Below the pieces are notes generated by a model. It was given only the letters and a program-made list of their open reading frames with translations, was not told the DNA's origin and ran no database searches. This document shows, piece by piece, positions 24,184-31,687 of a stretch of DNA of 32,913 bases (positions within the stretch are counted from its first letter, which is position 1; each line of letters begins with the position of its first letter). A program made the translations under genes and the position numbers. Origin of the DNA: Rubrobacter sp. (GTDB lineage: Bacteria > Actinomycetota > Rubrobacteria > Rubrobacterales > Rubrobacteraceae); assembly GCA_013695915.1 (NCBI GenBank), contig JACCZN010000023.1, forward strand, positions 1 through 32,913, given 5' to 3'.

Positions 24184-25549
24184 CGTAGGCCCCCGCGACG
24201 GCCGCCACGACCGCCGCTTCGTCGCCCGGCAGCAGCGTCCGCGCGTCGAGCCACAGCCCGCCCTCCGAGACGCGGCCGACCACCGGCGGGCCCGCCTCTC
24301 GAAGCCGGTCGGCGAGCCACCCGGCGTCGCCGCCGAGCCGGACGGCGCGGGACGGTATCTCGTAGGTCGGCAGCGTCCCGCCCCCGCTCCGCGCGACCGA
24401 GGGGACCACGTCCACCGCGAGGTCCGGCACCGCGTCCCCGATCTCCGCGGCGAGCCTCCGGGCCCGCTCCTCGATCTCCTCCGCCGGGGCGTGGAGCATC
24501 TTCAGGGTCGGGAGCTCGTCCGGGGCGGTGCCTTCGAGGTACGAGCGGAGGGTCTCTTCGAGGGCCGCGAGGCAGAGCTTGTCGGCCCGGACCGCCCGCG
24601 CCAGGGGGTGGCGGCGCATCGCCTCGACCCAGCGCGCCGCGCCCACGGAGATACCCGCCTGTGGCCCCCCGAGGAGCTTGTCTCCGGAGAAGATCACGAG
24701 CGACGCCCCGTCCCGCACGGCGCCCCCGACCCGCGGCTCGTCGCTCAGGGGCAGCAGCGCGCCGCTCCCCACATCGGCCACGACCGGCAGCCCCAGTGGG
24801 GCCAGATCCGCCACGCCGACGGACTCCGTAAAGCCCACGGTCTCGAAGTTGCTCGGGTGGACCCACAGGATGGCGCGGGTGTTCTCGTTGACCGCCCGCT
24901 CGTAGTCGGCGAGGCGGGTGCGGTTCGTGGTGCCGACCTCCCGGAGGCGGGCGCCGGAGAGCTCCAGGACCTCCGGGATGCGGAAGCCGCCCCCGATCTC
25001 GATGAGCTGCCCGCGGGAGACGATGACCTCCGGCTCGCCGCCGTCTCCGGCCGCCCCCCCGACCACCGCCGAGAGAGCGAGGAGGGTCGCCGCCGCGCAG
25101 TTGTTTACCACCAGCGCGTCTTCGGCGCCCGTGATCTCCCGGAGCAGCGGCGCCGAGTGGGCGTACCGCGAACCCCGGCTCCCGGAGAGGAGATCGTACT
25201 CCAGGTTTGTGTAGTGGGTAGCCGCGGCCGTGACCGCTTTGACGGCCCGCTCTGAGAGCACCGAGCGCCCAAGGTTCGTGTGGAGCACGACCCCGGTAGC
25301 GTTCACCACGCGCCGCAGGCCCCGTCCCTCCAGGAGCCGCGCCGCCGCAACGGCCACACCTTCCCCGGTAACCTGCGGCCCGTCACCGGTCAGGATCTCC
25401 CCCCGCAGCCTCCCGAGCGTCTCCCGGACGGCGGCGGCCACGGCGGCGCGGCCGTGGCGCTCGGCGAGGGAGCCAGCCACCGGCTCCCTCAAGACGGCGT
25501 CCACCGCCGGAAGACCGCGGAGCAACTCCCTTTTATCCGTCTCCATCAT
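24176..25549 (-). CDS. selA: L-seryl-tRNA(Sec) selenium transferase
   Basis: PLP enzyme that converts Ser-tRNA(Sec) to Sec-tRNA(Sec) with selenophosphate. Seen (from ATG 25549): LPAVDAVLREP at 13-23, NATGVVLHTNLGRSVLSERA (83-102), NLEYDLLSGSRGSRYAH (115-131), VNNCAAATLLAL, REVGTTNRT (203-211), HPSNFETVGFTE (231-242), and FSGDKLLGGPQAGI with the PLP lysine at 291 (Lys295 in E. coli). 457 aa, normal. Two adjacent ATGs (25549, 25546) share the site GCGGGG; the open frame further upstream is unrelated sequence. The selenophosphate donor SelD is not in the window. Divergent from the 114-aa membrane protein gene. Confidence 0.95.
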   Translation of the reverse strand: MMETDKRELLRGLPAVDAVLREPVAGSLAERHGRAAVAAAVRETLGRLRGEILTGDGPQVTGEGVAVAAARLLEGRGLRRVVNATGVVLHTNLGRSVLSERAVKAVTAAATHYTNLEYDLLSGSRGSRYAHSAPLLREITGAEDALVVNNCAAATLLALSAVVGGAAGDGGEPEVIVSRGQLIEIGGGFRIPEVLELSGARLREVGTTNRTRLADYERAVNENTRAILWVHPSNFETVGFTESVGVADLAPLGLPVVADVGSGALLPLSDEPRVGGAVRDGASLVIFSGDKLLGGPQAGISVGAARWVEAMRRHPLARAVRADKLCLAALEETLRSYLEGTAPDELPTLKMLHAPAEEIEERARRLAAEIGDAVPDLAVDVVPSVARSGGGTLPTYEIPSRAVRLGGDAGWLADRLREAGPPVVGRVSEGGLWLDARTLLPGDEAAVVAAVAGAYGG

Positions 25550-25646
25550 GCCCCGCAGTATACCGCGCAGGCCCTGGGAACCCCGGATAAACGCTATGCT
25601 ACACTCTGCCCGTCGGGGTCCGGAGCGGCGAGGAGGATGCTTTACT

Positions 25647-25991
25647 TTGGGCAAGGTTTCCACACGGATTCTGGCCGGGGCCGCTCTCGGCGCGGGCTTC
25701 TTCGGCGGCTTCGCCACCGGGATCTTCATTGCTACCCCGGCGGCCCGTTCGGCAGGTCAGTCGGTACTCGGCGGCCTCGGAACCTCCGTCCGCTACGCGG
25801 GCCGGGGAGCCGTCCGGGCGGTAGACGGGTTGGGGTCGTTCCTGGAGTCCGGCTACACCCGCATACGGGGCCGCGAGGCGTACCTCGAGCGCGAGATAGA
25901 GACGCTGAGGGACCAGATCACGCGCCTCGAGCAGCGCGTCCCGCAAGATCCGGCCCAGAGAGATACCACCCGCCAGCCGCCGGCCGGCTAG
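25647..25991 (+). CDS. Small membrane protein with coiled coil, 114 aa
   Basis: Not assigned to a family. Seen: an N-terminal hydrophobic Gly/Ala-rich segment (about 7-30, ILAGAALGAGFFGGFATGIF) that can span the membrane, a Gly/Ala-rich linker, and a C-terminal helix REAYLEREIETLRDQITRLEQRV (about 78-100) with heptad-like spacing, suggesting self-association. It superficially resembles YtxH-type proteins. The TTG start (25647) follows AGGAGG by ten bases; an ATG at 25637 lies in a different frame that loses the hydrophobic segment. Its stop overlaps the stop of the convergent 112-aa gene. Divergent from selA, with TATGCT/TACACT boxes in between. Confidence 0.65.
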   Translation: MGKVSTRILAGAALGAGFFGGFATGIFIATPAARSAGQSVLGGLGTSVRYAGRGAVRAVDGLGSFLESGYTRIRGREAYLEREIETLRDQITRLEQRVPQDPAQRDTTRQPPAG

Positions 25992-26326
25992 TAGCGCCGC
26001 CCGAAGAACCTCTTCAGCCACTCGGGCATCCCCTCGGTACGGCCCTCCGTGGCCTGCTTGTAGTCTTCCAGGTCCTCGGGATGTACCGGGCTCCCGGACT
26101 CACCGAGGATCGCGCGGGCGTCCCGGACCCTCGACTCCTCGATATCCTTCTGGAAGGTCGCCTCTACCAGGTAGTTGCCGTTCCAGCGTACCCGGTAGAC
26201 CCTGAGACCCAGCAGCTCGCCGCCCGTAAAGCGCCGGTCCAGCTCGCGGGCGGAGTCCGTGGCCGTTTCCTCTCGCTCGAACTCGTAGCCGACGACGGGC
26301 TTCTCACCCGTCTGGCGGTACTCCAT
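25988..26326 (-). CDS. Hypothetical protein, 112 aa
   Basis: Not recognised. Soluble, charged, with a beta-rich centre (LLGLRVYRVRWNGNYLVEATFQ, about 38-59) and a basic aromatic C-terminus, PEWLKRFFGRRY, that could dock to a membrane or nucleic acid. No catalytic motif is visible. Start ATG 26326 comes one base after the stop codon of the metalloprotease gene, with GGAGG inside its last codons, so the two are translated as a pair. The 3' ends of this and the plus-strand 114-aa gene overlap by four bases. Codon use matches neighbours. Confidence 0.68.
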   Translation of the reverse strand: MEYRQTGEKPVVGYEFEREETATDSARELDRRFTGGELLGLRVYRVRWNGNYLVEATFQKDIEESRVRDARAILGESGSPVHPEDLEDYKQATEGRTEGMPEWLKRFFGRRY

Positions 26327-26327
26327 G

Positions 26328-27359
26328 TTAGCTCGCCTCCATCCTCGTCATCCACAGCCCCGGGTCCTTGACCTCCTCCAGGGAAGGCAGGTTCTCCGGC
26401 CGCTCCCAGACCCGGTTCAGGCCCCGCATACCCTGCCGCCGGGCCACGGCCGCGGCGAACTGCTCCCCGAGGCGGTACTGCTCGAGCTTGGCGTCGAGGC
26501 CGGTCAGGCGAAAGATGGCAGTCTCCAGCGGCGGGCGGTGCTCCCGGCTCTGGGCCATGCGCTTGCTCAGGTGGTCGTAGTTCGGCACCAGCCCCCGGCC
26601 AACGTGGTGCATCACGTAGTCGGAGTAACCCTCGATCACGGACATCGCCGCCTGCATCCGGTCAAAGGACTCCCGCTGGTGGCCGCTCATCACGAGCTCC
26701 ACCGAACGGCCGCCCTCCCGGACGTTCCGGAGCAGCCGGCGCGCGACCTCGAACGTCCCCGCGCGCTCGGAGAGGGGGCCTATCAGGTGCTCCAACAGAC
26801 CGCCGAGGTGTCCCCGGAGCCAGGGGTGGCCCTCGAACTGCAGGGCGTGGGTCATCTCGTGCAGCACGATCCAGAGCCGCAGCCCGTCCACCGGCACCCC
26901 GAGACGCTTCGCCGCCGACACGATGTTCCCGTCGAGAAAGAAGACCTTCCCCGGCCGCCCCCCGTTGCGCTCCTCGTCCCCGACGAGCAGCGGTCCCGTG
27001 TCGTACTGCCCGAGTACCCGGGAGGAGAGGAAGCCGAGCAGCAGCCCGAGCTGGGCCGTGAGCGTCGCCGAGCCGAAGGCCCAGCTCGGGCCGCTCGTGC
27101 CCTCTGCGGCGCGCTTCAGGATAGGCTCCAGCAGCTTCCCGAAGGTCTCGACGTTGAAGTCTATCCACTCCGCCCGGTCGGTGACCCGCAGTCGGCGCTC
27201 CGGCGTCTCGGCGGGGAGCTCTATGCCGGTAAACTCCGAGAGCGGGCCGAGGGTGCTCTCTACCGCGCCGGGATAGTCGAAGGTGGCGTCCGTTCCCCTG
27301 CGCTCCGTACGGGCGGCCAGCGTCACGGCTATCCTCCGGGCTGCGTCCCAGGCTATCAT
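26328..27359 (-). CDS. Zinc-dependent metalloprotease, DUF2342/F420-associated family
   Basis: Family of uncharacterised actinobacterial/Chloroflexi proteins with a zincin-like motif, often noted in genomes that make coenzyme F420. Seen (from ATG 27359): WIDFNVETFGKLLEP at 65-79, GSATLTAQLGLLLGFLSSRVLGQYD (97-120), KVFFLDGNIVSAAKRLGV, the active-site HEMTHALQFEGHPWL with His167, Glu168 and His171, and a later conserved SVIEGYSDYVMHHVG that provides a Glu. ATG 27359 has GAGAGGG about five bases upstream; an in-frame start at 27410 adds residues unlike the family. The substrate is unknown; the F420 link is by association only. Divergent from the Tat gene. Confidence 0.87.
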   Translation of the reverse strand: MIAWDAARRIAVTLAARTERRGTDATFDYPGAVESTLGPLSEFTGIELPAETPERRLRVTDRAEWIDFNVETFGKLLEPILKRAAEGTSGPSWAFGSATLTAQLGLLLGFLSSRVLGQYDTGPLLVGDEERNGGRPGKVFFLDGNIVSAAKRLGVPVDGLRLWIVLHEMTHALQFEGHPWLRGHLGGLLEHLIGPLSERAGTFEVARRLLRNVREGGRSVELVMSGHQRESFDRMQAAMSVIEGYSDYVMHHVGRGLVPNYDHLSKRMAQSREHRPPLETAIFRLTGLDAKLEQYRLGEQFAAAVARRQGMRGLNRVWERPENLPSLEEVKDPGLWMTRMEAS

Positions 27360-27418
27360 CGGTCCCTCTCTGCGCACGCTTCCATGCCCGGAGTATATAC
27401 GTTGTTCCATCAGACTCG

Positions 27419-27447
27419 TTGTAAGTCTTTCCTCCGGGAGTTAATAT
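27419..27447 (+). promoter_or_regulatory. Promoter for a leaderless tat mRNA
   Basis: TTGTAA (27419-27424) and TAATAT (27442-27447) separated by 17 bases, the ideal spacing. Seven bases follow before the GTG start codon at 27455, so transcription should begin at or within two bases of the start codon, giving a leaderless mRNA, common in actinobacteria. Confidence 0.5.
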
Positions 27448-27454
27448 CTAGGTC

Positions 27455-27736
27455 GTGTTCGGGCTCGGCGCACAAGAGATGGTAATAATAGCGGTGGTGT
27501 TCCTGATCGTCTTCGGGCCTAACAAGCTCCCCCAGATGGCCCGGGACGTCGGCAAGTTCATGGCCCAGGCGCGCGGGGCGATCGACGACTTCAAGTCGGA
27601 GCTCACCCTCGAAGAGTCCGAGGAGAAAGAGAAGCGCCGCTCCTCCGCCAGAAAGAAGCGCGAGAAGCAGGACGAAGAGCTGGAGCCCTCCGAAGACGCG
27701 GAGAGGTCCAGCGATAAGATAGAGCACGACCTGTAG
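27455..27736 (+). CDS. Tat translocase sheet protein, TatA/TatB type
   Basis: 93 aa. Seen: MFGLGAQEMVIIAVVFLIVFGPNKLPQMARDVGKFMAQ: the short periplasmic start with Gln-Glu, one membrane helix, the F-G hinge followed by P-N-K-L-P and an amphipathic helix, then KRRSSARKKREKQDEELEPSED, a highly charged tail. The Glu before the helix and GPNKLP are typical of TatB-like proteins, while the short length is more TatA-like. The tail has both basic and acidic runs. The GTG start at 27455 has no good ribosome-binding site, consistent with the leaderless promoter just upstream. The genome therefore has at least two Tat sheet proteins; see the gene at 10148. TatC is not in the window. Confidence 0.88.
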   Translation: MFGLGAQEMVIIAVVFLIVFGPNKLPQMARDVGKFMAQARGAIDDFKSELTLEESEEKEKRRSSARKKREKQDEELEPSEDAERSSDKIEHDL

Positions 27737-27924
27737 CTCTCCTCCGCAGCGGCCTGCGGCACGGAACGAAACCTTCCCGATTCCCCGAGAACGCTACAGA
27801 GTTACCGAAGTCTTTCATATCTCCCGTCTGACTACTCATCGGCTGCGACGGACCGTCGAAAGTCGCCTACCTGTTCTGTCGCGCCGTGTGGTACGGGCCA
27901 CGGCCGGACGCGGCCCCCGCTATC
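27737..27924. other. Convergent spacer with short hairpins
   Basis: 188 bases between two converging genes. One hairpin (27744-27759, CCGCAG-CGGC-CTGCGG) is seven bases after the tat stop and may help end that transcript; another dyad, CGACGG-A-CCGTCG, is at 27846-27858. Neither has a T-run. I see no ORF with a ribosome-binding site and no RNA gene. Confidence 0.4.
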
Positions 27925-28905
27925 CTACTCTTCCACCTCGCTGTCCGGGGGCAGGTAGAGCGCCCGGCCGAGCGGGTTGTCGTGGTGGCTCCAGCCGTCG
28001 GGGCTCACGTTGCTCATGGTCTCGAGGAACATGGCCGTGCGGGCGTCGAGGTTGTCTATGAAGTGGACCAGGAGTGCCTCGAGCGTCTTCGGCTGCTCGG
28101 GGGAACCGTACTCGACCTCCCCGTGGTGGGAGAGCATTATGTGCGAGACTTGCAGGGCGAGGCCCTCGGGGAAGTCCGGCAGGCGGCTTATATACGAGGC
28201 CATCATCCGGTCCCCGAGGACCACGTGCCCCTGGAGGCGGCCCGGCGTGGTGTAGGAGAAGCCGCCCCGGCCCCAGGAGAGCTCCTGTAGCTTGCCGATG
28301 TCATGGAAGATAACGCCGAAGACGAGCAGGTCCCGGTCTACCGGGTAGATGTCGGCGAGCGACCGCGCGATCCTGCAGCAGTGGACCGCGTGCTCCAGGA
28401 GCCCCCCGATACGGGCGTGGTGCATGGTCTTTGCCGCCGGGGCCTGGCAGAAAGCCTCCCAGAACTCCGCGTCGGAGACCATGGACTGGAAGAGACCCGC
28501 CAGGTGCTCATTCTCCAAGTCCGCCCCGGCGAGCTCTATCTCGGCGGCGAGCAGCTCGCGGTCCTTCTCCGTGGCCGGTACGTAGTCCTCCTCCGAGACG
28601 TCGGACTTCGAGAGGGTCTGCATCCGCTCCACCTTGACCTGCAGCATCCCGCGGTACTCGTGGGCGCTCCCCTCGACGCGGACGTACTCCGGGCCCGAGA
28701 GGCCGTTGGCGAGCTCGCCCGGCAGCCGCCACATCCGCGCGTCCACGGACCCCGTGCGGTCCCCGAGCTTGAGCGAGAGGTAGGAGGCCCCGCGGCTGTC
28801 GGTGCGTACCGTACAGTCGGTGGCGAGGAACGTGGAGCTCACGCTCATTCCCGGTTCGAGGTCCCGGACCCAGTGCTTCTCTTTGTTCAGAGCGCAACCT
28901 TTCAA
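27925..28905 (-). CDS. OB-fold/HD-domain nuclease, YhaM-like 3'-5' exoribonuclease
   Basis: B. subtilis YhaM is a Mn2+-dependent 3'-5' exoribonuclease that also acts on DNA. Seen: an N-terminal OB-fold nucleic-acid-binding domain (about 20-98, YLSLKLGDRTGSVDARMW and EYVRVEGSAHEYRGMLQVKVER) and an HD domain (about 160-300) with HARIGGLLEHAVHCC, VFGVIFHDIGKLQEL (His201, Asp202), GHVVLGDRM, ILSH-type LSHHGEVEYGSPEQPKTLEA, and HFIDNLDART with Asp284. 326 aa, close to YhaM. The TTG start at 28905 has no ribosome-binding site; AAAGG lies seven bases before a CTG at 28890, which would begin MNKEKHW, so initiation at CTG is possible. It follows nagZ on the same strand by about 100 bases. Confidence 0.88.
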   Translation of the reverse strand: MKGCALNKEKHWVRDLEPGMSVSSTFLATDCTVRTDSRGASYLSLKLGDRTGSVDARMWRLPGELANGLSGPEYVRVEGSAHEYRGMLQVKVERMQTLSKSDVSEEDYVPATEKDRELLAAEIELAGADLENEHLAGLFQSMVSDAEFWEAFCQAPAAKTMHHARIGGLLEHAVHCCRIARSLADIYPVDRDLLVFGVIFHDIGKLQELSWGRGGFSYTTPGRLQGHVVLGDRMMASYISRLPDFPEGLALQVSHIMLSHHGEVEYGSPEQPKTLEALLVHFIDNLDARTAMFLETMSNVSPDGWSHHDNPLGRALYLPPDSEVEE

Positions 28906-29002
28906 GACTACTGCCGCCCCGGTGCCGCTACTATCCCCGGGCCCCGTAGTCTAGCTCAAAAGCCGGGTCCCAAGATAGCCGCTGCGGGACGCGTACGAAG
29001 GG

Positions 29003-30220
29003 CTAACGCTCCCGCAACCCGTGCTCGCGCTTGACCTCCAGTATCCGCTCGACGGAGGCCTCTACCTGCTCGCGGGGTATCTCCCCGCTCTCGACCGCCT
29101 GTACTACGGCCTCGTGGGCTGCGGCCTGCTCCGCCGCGGAGCCGGAGACGATCATCATGTCCGCACCGGCGGCGACCGCTGCGACCGCCGCCCGGGCCGT
29201 GGAGCCGCCCTGCAGGGCCCCCTCCATGCTGAGGTCGTCGGTAATTATGACGCCCCCGAAGCCGAGGTCCTCCCGCAGCAGGCGCAGGGCCTCCGGGGAG
29301 AGGCTCGTGGGCCGGTCGGGGTCTATCGCCGGGTAGATCAGATGCCCCACCATCACCATCGGCACCCCGGCCTCTACCGCCCGCCGGAACGGGGGCAGGT
29401 CCACGGTCCTCACGGTCTGCATGTCGTGGTCTACGACGGGCTGGCCGACGTGGGAGTCGGCCCTCGCCGGGCCGTGGTTCGGGAAGTGCTTGGCCGCGGA
29501 GACGATGCCGGCTGCCTCGTAACCTTCCACGGCCGCCGCGCCCATCCGGCCCACGAGCTCCGGGTCGGAACCGAACGACCGGCTCCCGATAGCCGCCCCG
29601 TCACCGGCGTCCACCACGGGCGCGAAGTTAGTGTTCACGCCCGCCCGCAGGAGCGACCGTCCTATCCGCTCGCTCGCCGCGCGGGCCTCCTCCGGGTCGC
29701 CTCGCCCCCCGATCTCCGCCGCGGACGGCTCCGGGGCTACCCAGGGCGCGTGAGCTACCTCTCCCCCCTCGTGGTCGGCAGCTATAAGGAGCGGCACCGG
29801 GGGGCCCTTCTCCGTCGAAAGCCCCTGTAGCTCCTCCGTGAGGGACCGGGTCTGCTGCTCACCTTGCATGTTGTAGCCGAAGAACAAAATGCCACCGATG
29901 TTGCGGTCCCGGATCATGCCTTCCACGTAACCGTCCGGCTCCGTGCCGGTCATCCCGACGACGAACATCTGCCCTACCGCGTCCCGGATCTCCATCCGCT
30001 CTACCTCCCCGGCTACTCGCTCTTCCGATGTCGTCTCTTCTCCGCCGCCGGTGCGAGCGGCGGTCTCTCCGGCGGTAGTCTCTCTATCGATCGTCCCACC
30101 GGCACCCTCACTACCGGTACCCGAGCAGCCGGCGAGCACCATAGCGAACACCGTCAGCAGGAAGACTCGCAGGCAGGAGTTCGCCGCCGGAGGGGGGTGA
30201 GATCCGATTCTCTCGCGCAT
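29003..30220 (-). CDS. nagZ: Beta-N-acetylhexosaminidase, GH3 lipoprotein (NagZ-like)
   Basis: Splits N-acetylglucosamine from muropeptides during cell-wall turnover. Seen: a lipoprotein signal with LAGC at 29-32 (Cys32 lipidated), a Thr/Gly/Glu-rich linker to about 75, then the GH3 barrel: IGGILFFGYNMQGEQQ, ADHEGGEVA, TNFAPVVDAG, KHFPNHGPARADSH (244-257) carrying the His/Asp of the flexible catalytic loop, and GVIITDDLSMEGAL with the nucleophile at Asp328/329. The usual K-H-F-P-G-H-G reads with Asn in place of Gly. Being a membrane-anchored outer-face lipoprotein it acts outside the cell, unlike the cytosolic E. coli NagZ. Start ATG 30220 has AGGAGG five bases upstream. Confidence 0.9.
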   Translation of the reverse strand: MRERIGSHPPPAANSCLRVFLLTVFAMVLAGCSGTGSEGAGGTIDRETTAGETAARTGGGEETTSEERVAGEVERMEIRDAVGQMFVVGMTGTEPDGYVEGMIRDRNIGGILFFGYNMQGEQQTRSLTEELQGLSTEKGPPVPLLIAADHEGGEVAHAPWVAPEPSAAEIGGRGDPEEARAASERIGRSLLRAGVNTNFAPVVDAGDGAAIGSRSFGSDPELVGRMGAAAVEGYEAAGIVSAAKHFPNHGPARADSHVGQPVVDHDMQTVRTVDLPPFRRAVEAGVPMVMVGHLIYPAIDPDRPTSLSPEALRLLREDLGFGGVIITDDLSMEGALQGGSTARAAVAAVAAGADMMIVSGSAAEQAAAHEAVVQAVESGEIPREQVEASVERILEVKREHGLRER

Positions 30221-30319
30221 CTGGACCTCCTATCGGACACCCGCACCGAGACTCCCCTTCATACCGGGAACAGTTTAACCGCTGAGAGGCGGGGCTTTCT
30301 CGGGTATTCTTCGGGTGGC

Positions 30320-31687
30320 GTGATCGAGCTTCACTACGAGTCTGGCACCCTCCTGGCCTCCGGGGCTTCTCCGGAGGAACTTCCTGCGGCCTTCGTGAGA
30401 GACGACCGCACCGGGCAGTGGCGAGCCCCCGCGAGCGCCTACCGCGCGGCGGTGCTCGGCCTGCGCGAGGCCGGTCTCCCGTACAAGGACGGAGCCGCCC
30501 GCTTCGAGAAGCTCTCCCTGGAGTCCCGCATCGCGATGGAGCCCCGGCCGTACCAGAGGGAAGCGCTGGCCGCCTGGCGCGGCGGCGAACCGGAGCTGCG
30601 CGGCGTCGTGGTCCTCCCGACCGGTGCCGGAAAGACCGCCGTCGCCGTGACCGCCATAGAGCGCGTCGGGCGGAGCACCCTGGTCGTCGTACCGACCCTC
30701 GCCCTTATGAAGCAGTGGTACTCGGTGCTCTCCGACGCCTTCGGCGGCTCCGTGACGGTCGGCCTCCTGGGCGGCGGCTACCACGAGATAACGCCGCTCA
30801 CGGTCACGACCTACGACTCGGCCTACATCCACGCCGAGCGCTACGGCGACCGGTTCGCCCTCGCGGTCTTCGACGAGGTCCACCACCTGCCCGCCCCGAA
30901 GAACGCCATCATCCCGAAGATGATGGTCGCGCCGTACTCCCTGGGGCTGACCGCCACCCCCGAGCGCCCCGACGGCGGCCACGAGGAGCTCCCGGACCTC
31001 GTGGGCCCCGTCTGCTACCGGCGTTCGGCGGAGGACTTCGCCGGGACCTACCTGGCCTCCTACGAGCAGATCCGCATCCCCATAGAGCTCACGGCCCACG
31101 AGCGGTACGAGTACGCCCAGGCCGATGCCCTCTACCGGGACTTTCTCCACAAGCACCGGCTCTCCATGCGCTCGCCCGAGGACTGGCAGCACTTTATCAT
31201 GGTCGCCTCGACCAGCCACTCCGGCGGGAGGGAGGCGCTCCTTGCAGCCCGGCGTCGGCGGGAGATACAGGCGGGCGCAATGCGTAAGGGCACGACCCTG
31301 GAGGCCCTCCTCAAGCAGCACTGGGAGGACCGGAGCATAATCTTCACCAAGAGCGTCGACGAAGTCTACAATCTCTCGGAGCGGTTCCTGATCCCCGGCA
31401 TAACCTACGAGACCCCGGCCCGCGAGCGGAAGGAGGTCCTGGACCGCTTCCGGGAGGGCCGGTACCGGGCCATTATCGCCTCGGACGTGCTGAACGAGGG
31501 CGTGGACGTCCCGGACGCCAACGTCGCCATCATCCTGGCCGGCAGCGCCTCCCATCGCGAGTACGTCCAGCGCCTCGGTCGCATCCTGCGCCCCAAAGAC
31601 GGCAAGAGGGCCCTGCTCTACGAGCTGGTGACCTCAGAGACCGGCGAGGAGTTCACGGCCCACCGGCGCCGGGAGGTGGCCCGCTAG
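30320..31687 (+). CDS. XPB/Ssl2-type DNA helicase
   Basis: Superfamily 2 helicase related to archaeal and eukaryotic XPB, which opens DNA in nucleotide excision repair. Seen: an N-terminal damage-recognition-like region (1-70), PYQREALAAWRGG (78-89), Walker A PTGAGKT at 100-106, LVVVPTLALMKQW, motif II DEVHH at 185-189, LTATPERPDGGHEELPDLVGPVCY at 210-233, motif IV IIFTKSVDEV, motif V ASDVLNEGVDVPDAN at 387-401, and motif VI QRLGRILRPKDGK at 417-429. 455 aa, the size of archaeal XPB. Start GTG 30320, with GGGTGG just upstream. Its stop overlaps the next gene's GTG by one base, so it is translated with the DUF790 nuclease. Confidence 0.9.
   Translation: MIELHYESGTLLASGASPEELPAAFVRDDRTGQWRAPASAYRAAVLGLREAGLPYKDGAARFEKLSLESRIAMEPRPYQREALAAWRGGEPELRGVVVLPTGAGKTAVAVTAIERVGRSTLVVVPTLALMKQWYSVLSDAFGGSVTVGLLGGGYHEITPLTVTTYDSAYIHAERYGDRFALAVFDEVHHLPAPKNAIIPKMMVAPYSLGLTATPERPDGGHEELPDLVGPVCYRRSAEDFAGTYLASYEQIRIPIELTAHERYEYAQADALYRDFLHKHRLSMRSPEDWQHFIMVASTSHSGGREALLAARRRREIQAGAMRKGTTLEALLKQHWEDRSIIFTKSVDEVYNLSERFLIPGITYETPARERKEVLDRFREGRYRAIIASDVLNEGVDVPDANVAIILAGSASHREYVQRLGRILRPKDGKRALLYELVTSETGEEFTAHRRREVAR

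Noticed and set aside
21715-24831. A 1038-codon open frame on the plus strand
   Set aside because: Antisense to moaC, selC, selB and selA, and it crosses the tRNA. No ribosome-binding site or domain; composition typical of a shadow frame.
25550-25729. Longer SelA starting at 25729
   Set aside because: The added 60 residues are basic and Pro-rich, overlap the leader of the divergent gene, and have no match to SelA, whose N-terminus fits ATG 25549/25546.
27844-27860. Possible operator palindrome CGACGG-A-CCGTCG
   Set aside because: It lies between two converging 3' ends, where no promoter is expected; short GC-rich dyads are frequent here.
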